Shown here: piece by piece, positions 8,000 to 18,867 of the stretch
Numbering within the stretch: the first letter of the stretch is position 1
Layout of the letters: every line of letters begins with the position of its first letter
NCBI GenBank assembly: GCA_016212095.1
Contig: JACRHH010000022.1
Coordinates: 1-64,000 of the forward strand
Direction of reading: 5' to 3'
Source: Nitrospirota bacterium
GTDB taxonomy: Bacteria; Nitrospirota; Thermodesulfovibrionia; SZUA-242
Length of the DNA stretch: 64,000 nucleotides
Program-made: the position numbers and the translations under genes
The notes under the pieces: model-generated
Databases searched by the model: none
What the model was told of the DNA's origin: nothing
What the model saw: only the letters and a program-made list of their open reading frames with translations

Positions 8000-10900
8000 C
8001 TAAGGCGCGCAAGTGCCGTCGCCTGCCGCGTATGCCGGGGCTGTAACCGCTGCCTCCGAGCTGTACTGAGAGGTATCGGAGCCGCGATACGACCGCACAC
8101 GATAGCGATGCTCCTTGCCCGGCTCAATGGACATGGTGTCGGTAAACGTGGTCACATTCGGCCCGACCGTGGCTATCTGCTTGAACCGTCCGTTCCATAG
8201 CTTTACCTCGATCATGAATCCATCCTCGTCGGAGGCGTTATCGATCCAGTTCAGGCGTATCATCCGCGAGTTGATCGGAGTTGCGGCAAGTCCGGACGGG
8301 CCGTCCGGACGCGTGAGGTTGCAAACTGTGCCGGTATACAGAAGAGGCCACGCGCATGACGCGCTCTTGTATGAACGAATCCGGTAACAGTAAGTTGTGG
8401 ACGCCTGCAGCCCGGAATCGGAATAATGGCCGGTTGACGAACTCAGCCTGAAATCGTCAACACGAGCGGTGAGTGTGACGGCTGCCGTTCGCTGGGCATG
8501 TTGAGATATTTCCACGGCGGCCGGCTCGCCTGCCGTCGATGCCTGAGTGTGGGTGAGCATCAGTGTCCATGCGCTTCCGTTCCATCTATACGCGGACAAC
8601 ATGCCGGCAACTCTTGTGATGCGGAGCTTGCCGCTCATGTCGGTGGTTGCCGCCAACTGGCTTTCAGTAGCGCTGTTAATGCGTGCGTACGCTGAATAAT
8701 TTCCTGCGGTTCCGGTGTAATTACGATCCACGTAAATGTAATCGGCGGTTGCAGGGCCGCTACCGTCCGGATCCGCGAACAATACATACAGTCGAGCATA
8801 AACACTGCTCTGGGCAACCGTAATTTCGCCGTTTGGAAGCGTGAAGCTTACCTGCATGTCGAAATCGGCGTTGCCGATGGCCGAAGGATTCGCCAGATAA
8901 ATCTTCGACGTGTTCCAATTGGAACTTAATCCGGTTACGGTCGTATACAACTGAACCATGCCGCCCGTTACTGTGATGCGCGAGGTTCCGCTTGAATCGG
9001 TTACATCTATGGGCACGGTTGTGTCGGAGCTCGATGCAAGAAAGCCTGCCTGGCTCCAGGATGCGGAATCGATCCCGGTGTCGAAGCCGTCGATGTTCAC
9101 CATTGATGAAACATTGGCTATTTCGGCGAAACTTGAACATCCGTCACCGGCGCATCGCTCCACCTTGAATCCGGTTTCGTCGATGTTCTCGTCCTTCCAT
9201 TGCAGGTCTATTCTCTTCGTGGGAAGCGCATCGTCTATCTTCTCCACGACTGCAAGATCATGCGGTGTTGCAGCGGTCATGGTCGTGGCTGAAGACTGCG
9301 CTCCATAACCAGACTGCCAGGTCGCGCTCTTGACGGCGCGAACCCGATAGCTGTACGGTGTCGCCTGACAGACCGATGTGTCGCTATAGGTTGTTGCATT
9401 GGCGGCGGCGGCATAAAGCAGGGTAAAATCGGAGCATCCGCTTCCGGCGCAACGCTCGATCTCGAATCCGGTTTCGGAACCGCTGTTGTCTACCCATGAA
9501 AGATCCATCCTCGTTGTGTTCATGACGGACGTTGTCAGCGATGCAGGCGCTGTAACGGTAGTCTCGCCGGTTGCCGTGTTGCTGTAATCGGTATTCCATG
9601 CGTTTGTCGCTGTCTTGTAGGCGCGCACCCTGTAACAATACGTGGTCGAAAAGTCCAGCCCTGTATTGGAATATGTTGACACGTTTGCCGCAACCGTGGC
9701 GATTTCGGCAAATCCGTTGCACGTTGCGTCGCCGCGCTCGATGCTGAATCCTGTTTCATCGACGGGATTGTCAGTCCACGACAGGTTAAGCTGAACCTCC
9801 GAAACCCAAGCGACTGCAAGTCCTGAAGGAGCAACCGGGGTAAGCGTTGCTACATCGGCCAACGTGTTGCTGTAGCCGGAATTCCACGGGAATGTGCCAT
9901 TGACCGCGCGGACTCGGTAGCTATACACACTGGAGTGAACAGCCGATGTATCGCAGTATGTATTGACGCCGGCGGCTGTAGACGCCAGCGTGGCGAAATC
10001 CGCGCATCCGGTTCCTGCGCACCGCTCGATCTCGAAGCCTGTCTCGGATGAAGTGGTGTCTGTCCACGACATGCAAGCCTGTGTTGTGTTAACGCTTGTC
10101 GCGGCCAGACCGGTTGGCGACGGAACTGTTGTGCCTGTTTCCGCGCTTCCGGCGAAGTTGCTCCATGTTCCACATGTAACCGGCTTGTACGGATAAACGC
10201 GCCAGCAGTATGAATTGAACGGCGACAGCGTGGTGTCGCGGAACTTGAACGTGCCGCTCGATCCGTTGAACTTGAAGTTGTCAAACCGCGTGGTATAGGT
10301 CTTGGCCTCGTCCCTGCGCGTGAAATTGCTGACCTGGACAGCCTGAACCGCGGCATCGGCAGGTATGCTAGCCGAAGCTGTAACCAGGAGCGTCCATGCG
10401 CCGTTTGTCCAGGCGTATGTCGAGATGACATTGCTGCTCCGGACAATCCGGAGCTTTCCCGATACATCGGTCGTGGAAATCGTGGAGGCATTACAGTACC
10501 ACGTATCGTTCACCATCACGCAGCCGTTGTATGTGCCGCCCGTGCTGGTAGCCTTCCGGCTGACAACAATACGGTTTGAATTCGCATATCCGGCAGGTGT
10601 CGGAAAATCCACCCTCAAACGCGCCATGTCGATTGTGTTGGTAACCGTCTGGTTGCCGTTCGGCAGCGAATAATCAACCTGCATGTCGAAGTCCGCTGTT
10701 CCGAAGATGGACGGATTGGCAAGAGTAAGCTCGGCACGGTTGTTTTCCGCCGCGCCGCCGCCCTTCGACTGGTTATAAAGCTCGACGGCTCCCAGTGAAG
10801 CGTTGTGTGTGATCGTTATCTTGCCCGATGTATCTTCAGCCGAAATCGGCGCTGTTGAATATGTTGTGCTTCCAAGCACAGCCGCCTGATTCCAGACTGC

Positions 10901-13900
10901 CGTATCGATCCCGCCTGTAAAGGTGTCTTCGTTGACCACCGTGCCGACCTGTGCGAACGAAAGCGTATTGGATGCGCACGATTCCGTCTTGCGCTCGATG
11001 CGGTAACCGGTTTCCCCGGTCATTGAATCGATCCATGACAGATCGGCTGTTGTTTCGGTTGCCGCAACTGCCGTAACACCGGTTGGAGCCGCAGGGCTTA
11101 CAGTCGTGACATCCGCTGGCACGCTGACGTTGTAATCAGTCTGCCAGGACAAAGCGCCTGACTGTTTCGCTCCGACTGCAACGGACGGCTCGGTGGTCAC
11201 GTCATTCTTGACCGCAATCCAGTCAACACGCATTCCGTGCGAATACTGTGTGAATGCGATACGCATTGTGCTGTCGTTATACGTCGTTGAATCATAAATC
11301 AGTCGCCAATCAGGATAAATATCGCCCCTGATGTAGAATTTAGCACCCGTGGCCTTCAGCACAACCTTTTCTTCGTAATCGGTATTGGCCAGATATGAGG
11401 TGTAATTGCTGCTGACATAACTGCCGCCCTTCTGATACACAAGGAAGTTGAAGTTTCCCCAGTACAGACCGTGGACAAGCTGTGTGTAGTTTGGATCGGT
11501 TGTCTGATTCAGCTCCCAGCCGATCATCAGATGGTCATCCACGCCTGCCGAATCCGATGTCCGCATCTTGGCGTAAACCGTTTTATTGGCAGTACGCGTG
11601 AATGTCTGCTGCGATATGAGAGCCTTCGACCATGCCGTATTCGCATACTGGAAATACATTCCGTTGTTCTGATAGATCGAGTTGTTCGGGTCGATCTCGA
11701 TCCATTTCGACGTATTGATGGCGGTTCCCCTGAAGTCGTCGAAGAACTCGAATGTTGACGAACCGTTGCTTGAAGCGGTGGCAAGCGGATTTCCGTAATA
11801 CAACGAAATATTGTTGTTGGCGCCGGTCTTTAGCCAGATTGTGGCGGTTGTTCCGTCTGCCTTCTTCTCGATCCAGTACGGAAGCTCAAGCAATGCGGTT
11901 TCGTCAAAGAATCTGATATCGTCGAAATCAGGCTGCATGTCCGGATCGTAAGCCAGCTCAAACTTAGTCTCATGTCCGGCCACGAAATTGGTTACAGTAA
12001 TCGCCGATTTTCTGGACCATGCTCCGCCACCCCCATTCGACATGCCCGAAACCGACGGGAAAGACTCGCTGATACCCATTATCCGGTAGTTATACGGGGT
12101 GTCAGGACAGGCATTGGCGTCCGAATACGAAGTCGCGTTGCCCGTTACACTCGCAAGCGCCGCGTAATCGACGCATCCAGAACCTGAGCAGCGCTCGATG
12201 GCGAAACCGGTATTGGAAGCGGTGTTATCCGTCCAGCTCAGACCGATCGTTGAGGCGTTCACGCCCGAAGCGGAAAGTCCGGTTGGAGGCGGCGGCGCAA
12301 GAGTTGTTGCCGATACGGATTCGCTGTATAGCGGCCCCCATGTGCAGGTGGCTGTCTTGTAAGCGTAAACCCTGTAGGTGTAAGCAGTGCTGAGTGGAAG
12401 AGTATTGTTGAGATAGCTTGAAACGTTAGGGCCAAGCGCGGCTATTTCAGCAAAGTCGGAACAGCCGACGCCAAGGCAACGCTCCACCTTGAAACCTGTT
12501 TCATCCGATGTATTGTCGGCCCAGGACAGGTTGATCTCGGATTCCGAAATTGCCGTCGCGGTCAGGCCCGACGGAGACACTGACGCAGGCGTCGCGGCGG
12601 TTGCGGTATTCGACGGCACGCCTGTCCATGTATGCGCGAAAGCATAGCAGCCGGGAGACTCCTCCGCTCCAAACGCAACCGATGGCGCGGATACAGTGTA
12701 TTTCATCACGGCAGCCCACTGTATCTTCATCTTGTGGGTGCTATGGGTGAAAGCCAAACGCATGGCGCTGTCATTGTAAGTGGAGGTTTCCTTTACAAGA
12801 CTCCAGTTCGTCAATGAGCCGCCCTTGACATAATAACGGGCGCCGGTGTCCTTAAGCTCTATCTTCACCTCATAGTCAACATTCGCACGGCTATATGTGT
12901 AGTACGTCGAATAGCCGGTATTACCGCCTTTCTCATAGGTATTGAAATAGCTGTCCACCCAGTAAAGGCCATGTATCAGCTTTGTGTAACTCGGATCGGT
13001 TGTCTGGTTGGTTTCCCATCCCATCATGATGTAATCGGAAGCCGCGGAGTCCATGCTTGTCAGCTTGACGTAAAACTGCCTGTCCGACGATCTCGCGAAT
13101 GTCTGTTTGGAGATGAGTGCCTTTGTCCAGTTGGAATCGACATAATCGAGAAGCAACCCGTTATTCTGGCTTATCGATCCGTTCGGATCGATCTCCGTCC
13201 ACTTGCCGGTATCTATCGAAGCACCGGTGAAATTGTCGAAAAACTCGAAAACGCTCGCGCCGGACGACGCGGATGCGGCAGCGGCGTTGCCGTAATACAT
13301 CGATATTGTGCTGTTTGCGCCGGTCTTCACCCATACCGATGCGGTCAAACCGTCGCTTTTCGATTCGATCCAGTACGGCAGTTCAAGATGAGCCGTCTCG
13401 TCGTAGAACCTGACATCATCGAAGTCTGCCTGCATGTCCGCATCATAGGCAATGGTCAATTTCATCTGGTAGTTCGGTTGAAATCCGGTCACGGAAAGCG
13501 GAACCCTGCGCGTCCAGCAGCCGCCAAGTCCGTTGCTCAAACCCTCGTCCAACGCCTTAACCCTGTAGCTGTATGAGGTGTCGGCGCAGGCTGATGTGTC
13601 GGAATAGGCTGTCGTTCCTGACGCAACGGCCCCTGAAGCAGCGTAATCAGAACATCCGACGCCTGCGCAGCGTTCAACCGCAAAACTCGTTTCGTTGCCG
13701 GTGCTATCAGTCCATGCCAGATCAACCCGTGTGGTGTTTACCGGCGTTGCCGTCAGGCCCGACGGCGGATTCATGGTGGTTACCGCCTCGGCTGTGCCTG
13801 TGTAACCCGTGCTCCATGAACAGGTTGCAGTCTTGTACGCGCGAACCCTGTAGCGATATGTCGTATCCGGAGTCAACTGCGTATCCGTATATGTATTGAC

Positions 13901-16900
13901 CGCGCTTGCCGCCGTCATGGTTGTGCTTGTCGAAAAATCGCAACCCACGCCAGAACAGCGGTCTATTTCAAAGCCTGTTTCATCGGTTGTGGTCAATGTC
14001 CATGTCAGGCGTATGGATTCCTCCGACATTCTGTCGGCAGACAGGCCTGTTGGCGTTGCCGGATTCTGCGTCGTGGCCGATGCCGTGAGCGTATAGTTCG
14101 AATCCCATGCTGGAGCGGTTGCCTTGACCGCCTTCACGCGATAACTGTAAGAGGTATTTGCGCAGACGGAAGTGTCCGAATAAGTTGTGACGTTTGCTCC
14201 AACCGTCCCTGTCTGGGCGAAATCGGAACATCCTGCCCCGGAGCATCGCTCAACCACGAATCCGGTTTCCACTCCGGTGTTGTCAACCCATGAGAGGTTG
14301 ATGGTGGTGGTATTTGCAGCCGTCGCGGTCAGGCCGCTTGGCGGAACAAGCGTTGTGGTTGTTTCAGCCATTACACTCTGCGCGGTTTCCCACGAGCATG
14401 ATGCATTCTTGAATGCCGTCACGCGATACCTGTATGTTGTATTCGCCTCAACATTTGTATCCTGCCACGTCGTCTTCACAAAAGCGCCGGTATTGTAACG
14501 GCTTGAAACTTCAGTGGATGTCAGCGCGCGATTGTAGACAACAGCCTCGTCGATCAAACCCTTGAACATGCCGACCACGCCGCCAGATTCAACTACTCCG
14601 CCCAACGTCAGCGGCGAAGTGGTTGATGCAAGATTGCCGGCGGCATTCGACCACTGCCCAAGCAGCGAGCCGTTCAGGTATAGCTTGAGTTCGTTGGTGT
14701 CGTTCTTGTCATATGTGACTACCAGATGATACCAGGTGTTGTTCTGTATGCCGGCATTTGTATAGGTATGCAGAAGCTGTCCGCCGGACACGGAATAAGT
14801 GAAGATCTTTACGTCCGAACCGGTTGTCCCTATCTCTAAAATGTCGTTCGCCGATACGGATGACACTCCGGCCAGAACATTGTTCACACCGTGCGATGTG
14901 GCGGATGTCTGATCCGCTGTCCGGTTGAACCAGAGTTCGAGGCTTGCCGCTGCCGGATTATTCAGCGCGCTCAGCGCGCCGAAATCCAGATAGTCATTGG
15001 TGCCGTCGAACGACCCGGCCAACCCGGATTTACCTCCCGCGGCAGTATTGGCTCCGTTGACCGCGCGTCCGTTTCTTCCGTTGCCAGAACTGTCAAGCAC
15101 TTCTCCGGCAGTCCCGTTCCAAGCAGCCTCATCCAGCTTGTACCATGCCGCGGCAAGCTGCAGATCCGGATTGATGTAATCGACAGGCGTGTAAACGGCG
15201 CTGAAATCGGTGCAGCCAACTCCGGAACAGCGATACACGTTGATACCGGACTCATCGCTGTTGGCGTCTGTCCACGACAGATTGATCTGGCCTTCCGACG
15301 CACGCGTTGCGGTGAGAACGGACTGCACAGCCGCGGCAGTGGAGGCAACATTAGAGACAGTCGCGTATGCGCTTGTCCACTCGCCGGTTTTATATGCGAC
15401 AATCCTGTAGCTGTAAACGGTTCCCTGACATACCGAATTGTCGTTGAAGGTTACAGCACCGGCAGTCACTGTGGTAAGTGTCGAGAAGATCGAGCAACCG
15501 GTTCCCTCGCATCGTTCGATCCTGAAGCCGTCTTCACCTGTTACGGTATCTGTCCAGTCCAAACGAATCAGTGTTGTGCTTGCCGGCGTCGCTGAAATGG
15601 GCGTGGGTGCAGGCGGCGTAACGGTGGTTGCTTCGCTTTCAAGCCAACGCGATTCATCGCCGTTGTTTTCGAACGACTGGATACGGTAACAGTATGTAGC
15701 ACTGATATTGAGACCGGTGTCGGTATAGGATGTCGTGTTGGCCGAAGCTGTATGGATCAGCTGCCATGCATTCGCGGACGCACAGTTACCGTTCTTGCGC
15801 TCGATCCTGTACCCATCCTCGGCGGTGGCGTTATCGAACCATGAAAGAGCAACCTGCGTGTAATACGCCGACGCCGTGAAAGGCGAAGGAACCTGAATGT
15901 GATCCCATGCGCATTTGAACATGAGGAAATCGGTGTTTCCGCTCGCGTTGGTGGTGTAACCGCCAATGAACGCCTCGCCAAGAGAATTTATGGCCACGCC
16001 GGATGCCTCGTCATGGCCGCCTGATATTCCGCTGAAAAGGGTGGCTCCAATTATGCTGCCGTCGTAGTGATATTTAACCGAAAGAATGTCCGAATCTGTT
16101 CCGTTATTGGTATTCCCCACGACACATACATTTCCGGAAATATCCATCCCCATAGTCACGGCAAGGTCATCATTCAACGGCCTGTCGAGCGTCTTCTCCC
16201 AAACAATGTTTCCGTCGGAATCGTACCTTATTACATGAAAATCGTTATTCCCGGCTCCGGTCTGCGTTGTTCCGGATATGACGATTGAATGATCGACAGG
16301 GTCTATCCTTAGACCTTTCACATAATCATCACCGCTTGAGATACCGTCATATGTTTTTGTCCAGGTTCGCGCGCCGGTCGAACTGTTGTACTTGACCAGA
16401 GCGAAATCCTTGCCGCCGGAAGCGGCGGACATGTAACCGCCTGCGTAAATATTGCCGGACGAATCGATGCCGATCACGCTTATCCTGTCATCGCCGTTTC
16501 CAGTGCCGTTGTAAACATCGTGCCAGAGCATGGAGCCGTTTGAACCGGCATATTTGGCGATAAACATGTCGTAGTTCGCGCCGTTGCCCACATAGCCGCC
16601 GACATAAATATCTCCGGCAGCGTCATAGGCTATTGAGGTCGGGTAGTCATTGCCGCCAACGCCGTTATCGTACGGAGCGGCAGCCCAGATGCGTGTTCCA
16701 TTCGACTGATATTTCAGCAGATAAATATCGTCATTCCATGCCACGTTGCGCCCGTAGCCGGTAATCGCATAACTTGTGGTTCCAAGGGTAGCAACCGCAA
16801 CGGACGATGATCTGTCGTCATCGCCGGCGGGGCCGTTATACTGATCGCTCCAGCTTGCCGGCGGGCCTGACGCAGGATAGGCGATAGTGTAGATGTCGTT

Positions 16901-18853
16901 GGTGTTCTGACCCGCTCCGGGGCTGTACATGTAAGAATATCCGGAAACAATCACGTTGTTTGCAGTGTCCACACCCACATCGGTCGCGATATCCAGATCG
17001 TTCTGGTCGCTATCGAAACGCGCATCCCAGATGAGCGCGCCGCTAACCCTGTCGAGCTTGACGGTATAGTAGTCGAACTGCCCTGCTATCGATGTGCTGA
17101 AACCGGCCGCCACGGGGTTGTTGTCGGGGCCAACCGCTATTGCATTCACATAATCATCGCCGTTGTCGGCGCCGTTATATTGATGCTGCCATGTTGGAGG
17201 CAGATACTGGATGACGGTTGTCTTTGCAGACGCCTCATCGCTGTAATGCGAGTTTCCGAGCGACGCGGTGAACGCCTTGATGCGATAATAATATTTCGTG
17301 TCCGGAGCAAGGGGAGTGTCGTTGAAGCCGGTAACATTCGGGCCGAGCGGTGGGGTAAGTTCCGCGTAGGTTCCATACAGGCCGATCTTGCGCTCGATTA
17401 TGAATCCGTCCTCGTTGGCCGAATTATCGATCCAGGATAGCGCAATCTCTGTGGTTGAAACAGTCGTGGCGGTCAGTCCGGTCGGACGGTCGAGCAGACC
17501 TGGATCGTACTTGACGACATAATAGTCTAAGTCGCCTGCCGACACGCCTTCCGACCACCCGGCCAGAATCGGCTCTCCTGTCGGTGAAAGCCCCAGGCCA
17601 ACCGGTCTGTCGTCTCCGTGAGCGCTCCCGTCGAAGCTTGCGCTCCATAAAAGGTTGCCGCTGCTCTTTGCGTATTTGATCGTCCGGAAGTTGTAATCTC
17701 CGGAAACCACATCAAACGTATAACCGGCAACGAAAACGTCACCCGATTCGTCAACCTCGATCGCAACCGGCGAATCGCCGTTTCCGTCGTTCGAGTTGTA
17801 TATGGCGCTCCAGACAGTCGAGCCTGTAGAGCCGTTGTATCGCGCCGTGTATATATCGGTTGCGCCGGTAACCGAGAAAGTCCAGCCTGTGATATAGGCA
17901 TTACCGGAAGCATCGAGATGAAGGGCAACCGGCTCTTCGTCAAATCCGTTATTGAAGGTGTTCTGCCATGTGACCGCACCGGAGGCACCGTTGTATTTCG
18001 CGCAATAAATATCCTTGTCTGTTCCGTTGAAAGAAACCGCGCCGACGATCACATTGCCGGAAGCATCAAAACCGGCAACCGTTCCGCGTTCATCTCCGGA
18101 TGCGATGTATTTGCGCTCCCAGAGAAAGGAACCGTCGGAAGCGTATTTAATTGTAAGAGCATCGAAGTTCGTTGCGTTGCGGGACTCGCCGGTCACCACC
18201 ACGCCGAACGATGACGCTGTTACCGAAGTTATGCGGTCATGACTGTTCGATGCGCCATTATACGTGACTACCCATATCGGATTGCCGTCGAGACCGGGGC
18301 CGTCTGTTCCATACTTGAGAAGCAACATGTCATCGCTGCCGCTTGCCCCTTGGGCATATCCGCCGACATACGCGTTTCCAAGCGCGTCAACAGCCACTGA
18401 TGCCGGATAGTCGTTGCCGTTGACGGAAGAATTGAATGTGTGCTGCCAGAGCACAGTCCCGTTTGTTCCGTTGTATTTGACGGTATGGACATCGAAATTG
18501 AGACCATTCCAGACATAACCGGTCACTATCACGTTGTCGGACGCATCGACAGCAACGAATACTGGAACGTCTTCTCCGCCGGATTTGTCGAATGCCGCCG
18601 TCCACGCCGTGCCGGTTCCATTGGCCAGGAACTTCGCGGTATAGAAATCGTGATTGCCGGAATTGTTGGTGAATCCGGTCACGATAACATTCCCGGCGGA
18701 ATCGACCGCTGAAGACTTGGCGTCCTGAATATCGGCTTTAACGTCGCCGCGCTGCCAGACAATGTCGCCGCCTACCGCCATCGCTGTCGCGGCCCACAAC
18801 AGCGCGAACATCACGACCAAAACCGGATAACGTTTCACAAAGACCCGTTTCAT
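8000..18853 (-). CDS. Giant secreted modular protein: SBBP propellers, 15 FnIII, LamG and DUF2341-like modules
   Basis: A 3617-residue exported protein. Start MKRVFVKRY at 18853 is preferred; a start about 20 bases upstream is possible. After a signal peptide (to about 18785) come eight beta-propeller repeats of the SBBP kind (AVDASDNVIVTGY type, about 17480-18780), one FnIII domain (about 17210-17480), and a second eight-blade propeller (about 15890-17200). Fourteen more FnIII domains follow. Most FnIII domains carry a cysteine-bearing signature, ERCxGxGCxDF. Five modules are embedded among or inside them: a LamG/concanavalin-like fold (about 14490-15160), two DUF2341-like domains (about 12655-13516 and 11160-12025; LPYWIESK and MYYGNAAA phrases), and two related lectin-like modules (about 10235-10932 and 8435-9095). 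There is no C-terminal anchor or sorting signal. It sits between the cytochrome and small secreted genes of the same operon. The likely role is a surface filament or adhesin/scaffold; binding partners are unknown. Confidence 0.85.
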   Translation of the reverse strand: MKRVFVKRYPVLVVMFALLWAATAMAVGGDIVWQRGDVKADIQDAKSSAVDSAGNVIVTGFTNNSGNHDFYTAKFLANGTGTAWTAAFDKSGGEDVPVFVAVDASDNVIVTGYVWNGLNFDVHTVKYNGTNGTVLWQHTFNSSVNGNDYPASVAVDALGNAYVGGYAQGASGSDDMLLLKYGTDGPGLDGNPIWVVTYNGASNSHDRITSVTASSFGVVVTGESRNATNFDALTIKYASDGSFLWERKYIASGDERGTVAGFDASGNVIVGAVSFNGTDKDIYCAKYNGASGAVTWQNTFNNGFDEEPVALHLDASGNAYITGWTFSVTGATDIYTARYNGSTGSTVWSAIYNSNDGNGDSPVAIEVDESGDVFVAGYTFDVVSGDYNFRTIKYAKSSGNLLWSASFDGSAHGDDRPVGLGLSPTGEPILAGWSEGVSAGDLDYYVVKYDPGLLDRPTGLTATTVSTTEIALSWIDNSANEDGFIIERKIGLYGTYAELTPPLGPNVTGFNDTPLAPDTKYYYRIKAFTASLGNSHYSDEASAKTTVIQYLPPTWQHQYNGADNGDDYVNAIAVGPDNNPVAAGFSTSIAGQFDYYTVKLDRVSGALIWDARFDSDQNDLDIATDVGVDTANNVIVSGYSYMYSPGAGQNTNDIYTIAYPASGPPASWSDQYNGPAGDDDRSSSVAVATLGTTSYAITGYGRNVAWNDDIYLLKYQSNGTRIWAAAPYDNGVGGNDYPTSIAYDAAGDIYVGGYVGNGANYDMFIAKYAGSNGSMLWHDVYNGTGNGDDRISVIGIDSSGNIYAGGYMSAASGGKDFALVKYNSSTGARTWTKTYDGISSGDDYVKGLRIDPVDHSIVISGTTQTGAGNNDFHVIRYDSDGNIVWEKTLDRPLNDDLAVTMGMDISGNVCVVGNTNNGTDSDILSVKYHYDGSIIGATLFSGISGGHDEASGVAINSLGEAFIGGYTTNASGNTDFLMFKCAWDHIQVPSPFTASAYYTQVALSWFDNATAEDGYRIERKNGNCASANAWQLIHTASANTTSYTDTGLNISATYCYRIQSFENNGDESRWLESEATTVTPPAPTPISATPASTTLIRLDWTDTVTGEDGFRIERCEGTGCSIFSTLTTVTAGAVTFNDNSVCQGTVYSYRIVAYKTGEWTSAYATVSNVASTAAAVQSVLTATRASEGQINLSWTDANSDESGINVYRCSGVGCTDFSAVYTPVDYINPDLQLAAAWYKLDEAAWNGTAGEVLDSSGNGRNGRAVNGANTAAGGKSGLAGSFDGTNDYLDFGALSALNNPAAASLELWFNRTADQTSATSHGVNNVLAGVSSVSANDILEIGTTGSDVKIFTYSVSGGQLLHTYTNAGIQNNTWYHLVVTYDKNDTNELKLYLNGSLLGQWSNAAGNLASTTSPLTLGGVVESGGVVGMFKGLIDEAVVYNRALTSTEVSSRYNTGAFVKTTWQDTNVEANTTYRYRVTAFKNASCSWETAQSVMAETTTTLVPPSGLTATAANTTTINLSWVDNTGVETGFVVERCSGAGCSDFAQTGTVGANVTTYSDTSVCANTSYSYRVKAVKATAPAWDSNYTLTASATTQNPATPTGLSADRMSEESIRLTWTLTTTDETGFEIDRCSGVGCDFSTSTTMTAASAVNTYTDTQLTPDTTYRYRVRAYKTATCSWSTGYTGTAEAVTTMNPPSGLTATPVNTTRVDLAWTDSTGNETSFAVERCAGVGCSDYAASGAVASGTTAYSDTSACADTSYSYRVKALDEGLSNGLGGCWTRRVPLSVTGFQPNYQMKLTIAYDADMQADFDDVRFYDETAHLELPYWIESKSDGLTASVWVKTGANSTISMYYGNAAAASASSGASVFEFFDNFTGASIDTGKWTEIDPNGSISQNNGLLLDYVDSNWTKALISKQTFARSSDRQFYVKLTSMDSAASDYIMMGWETNQTTDPSYTKLIHGLYWVDSYFNTYEKGGNTGYSTYYTYSRANVDYEVKIELKDTGARYYVKGGSLTNWSLVKETSTYNDSAMRLAFTHSTHKMKIQWAAVMKYTVSAPSVAFGAEESPGCYAFAHTWTGVPSNTATAATPASVSPSGLTATAISESEINLSWADNTSDETGFKVERCLGVGCSDFAEIAALGPNVSSYLNNTLPLSTAYTYRVYAYKTATCTWGPLYSESVSATTLAPPPPTGLSASGVNASTIGLSWTDNTASNTGFAIERCSGSGCVDYAALASVTGNATSYSDANACPDTPYNYRIMGISESFPSVSGMSNGGGGAWSRKSAITVTNFVAGHETKFELAYDPDMQPDFDDIRFFDETALLELPYWIEKKADGTTATIWLKTGANNNISLYYGNPLATASSNGSSTFEFFDDFRGTAINTSKWIEIDPNNSIYQNNGMYFQYANTAWSKALISQQTFTRTANKTVYAKMRTSDSAGVDDHLMIGWELNQTTDPNYTQLVHGLYWGNFNFLVYQKGGSYVSSNYTSYLANTDYEEKVVLKATGAKFYIRGDIYPDWRLIYDSTTYNDSTMRIAFTQYSHGMRVDWIAVKNDVTTEPSVAVGAKQSGALSWQTDYNVSVPADVTTVSPAAPTGVTAVAATETTADLSWIDSMTGETGYRIERKTESCASNTLSFAQVGTVVNEDTFTGGIDTAVWNQAAVLGSTTYSTAPISAEDTSGKITITHNASLGAVELYNQSKGGGAAENNRAELTLANPSIFGTADFDMQVDYSLPNGNQTVTNTIDMARLRVDFPTPAGYANSNRIVVSRKATSTGGTYNGCVMVNDTWYCNASTISTTDVSGKLRIVRSSNVISTYAWTNGAWTLLVTASASIPADAAVQAVQVSNFTRRDEAKTYTTRFDNFKFNGSSGTFKFRDTTLSPFNSYCWRVYPYKPVTCGTWSNFAGSAETGTTVPSPTGLAATSVNTTQACMSWTDTTSSETGFEIERCAGTGCADFATLASTAAGVNTYCDTSAVHSSVYSYRVRAVNGTFPWNSGYSNTLADVATLTPVAPSGLAVAWVSEVQLNLSWTDNPVDETGFSIERGDATCNGFAEIATVAANVSTYSNTGLDFSTTYCYRVRAYKTATNAWNTDYSNTATGETTVTAPASLTTSVMNTTRMDLSWVDNSGSETGFEIERCAGSGCSDFTLLYAAAANATTYSDTSVCQATPYSYRVRAVKSATWQSGYGAQSSATTMTAATPHDLAVVEKIDDALPTKRIDLQWKDENIDETGFKVERCAGDGCSSFAEIANVSSMVNIDGFDTGIDSASWSQAGFLASSSDTTVPIDVTDSSGTSRITVTGGMVQLYTTVTGLSSNWNTSKIYLANPSAIGNADFDMQVSFTLPNGEITVAQSSVYARLYVLFADPDGSGPATADYIYVDRNYTGTAGNYSAYARINSATESQLAATTDMSGKLRITRVAGMLSAYRWNGSAWTLMLTHTQASTAGEPAAVEISQHAQRTAAVTLTARVDDFRLSSSTGHYSDSGLQASTTYCYRIRSYKSASCAWPLLYTGTVCNLTRPDGPSGLAATPINSRMIRLNWIDNASDEDGFMIEVKLWNGRFKQIATVGPNVTTFTDTMSIEPGKEHRYRVRSYRGSDTSQYSSEAAVTAPAYAAGDGTCAP

Positions 18854-18867
18854 CGCCTCCGTCCCCC

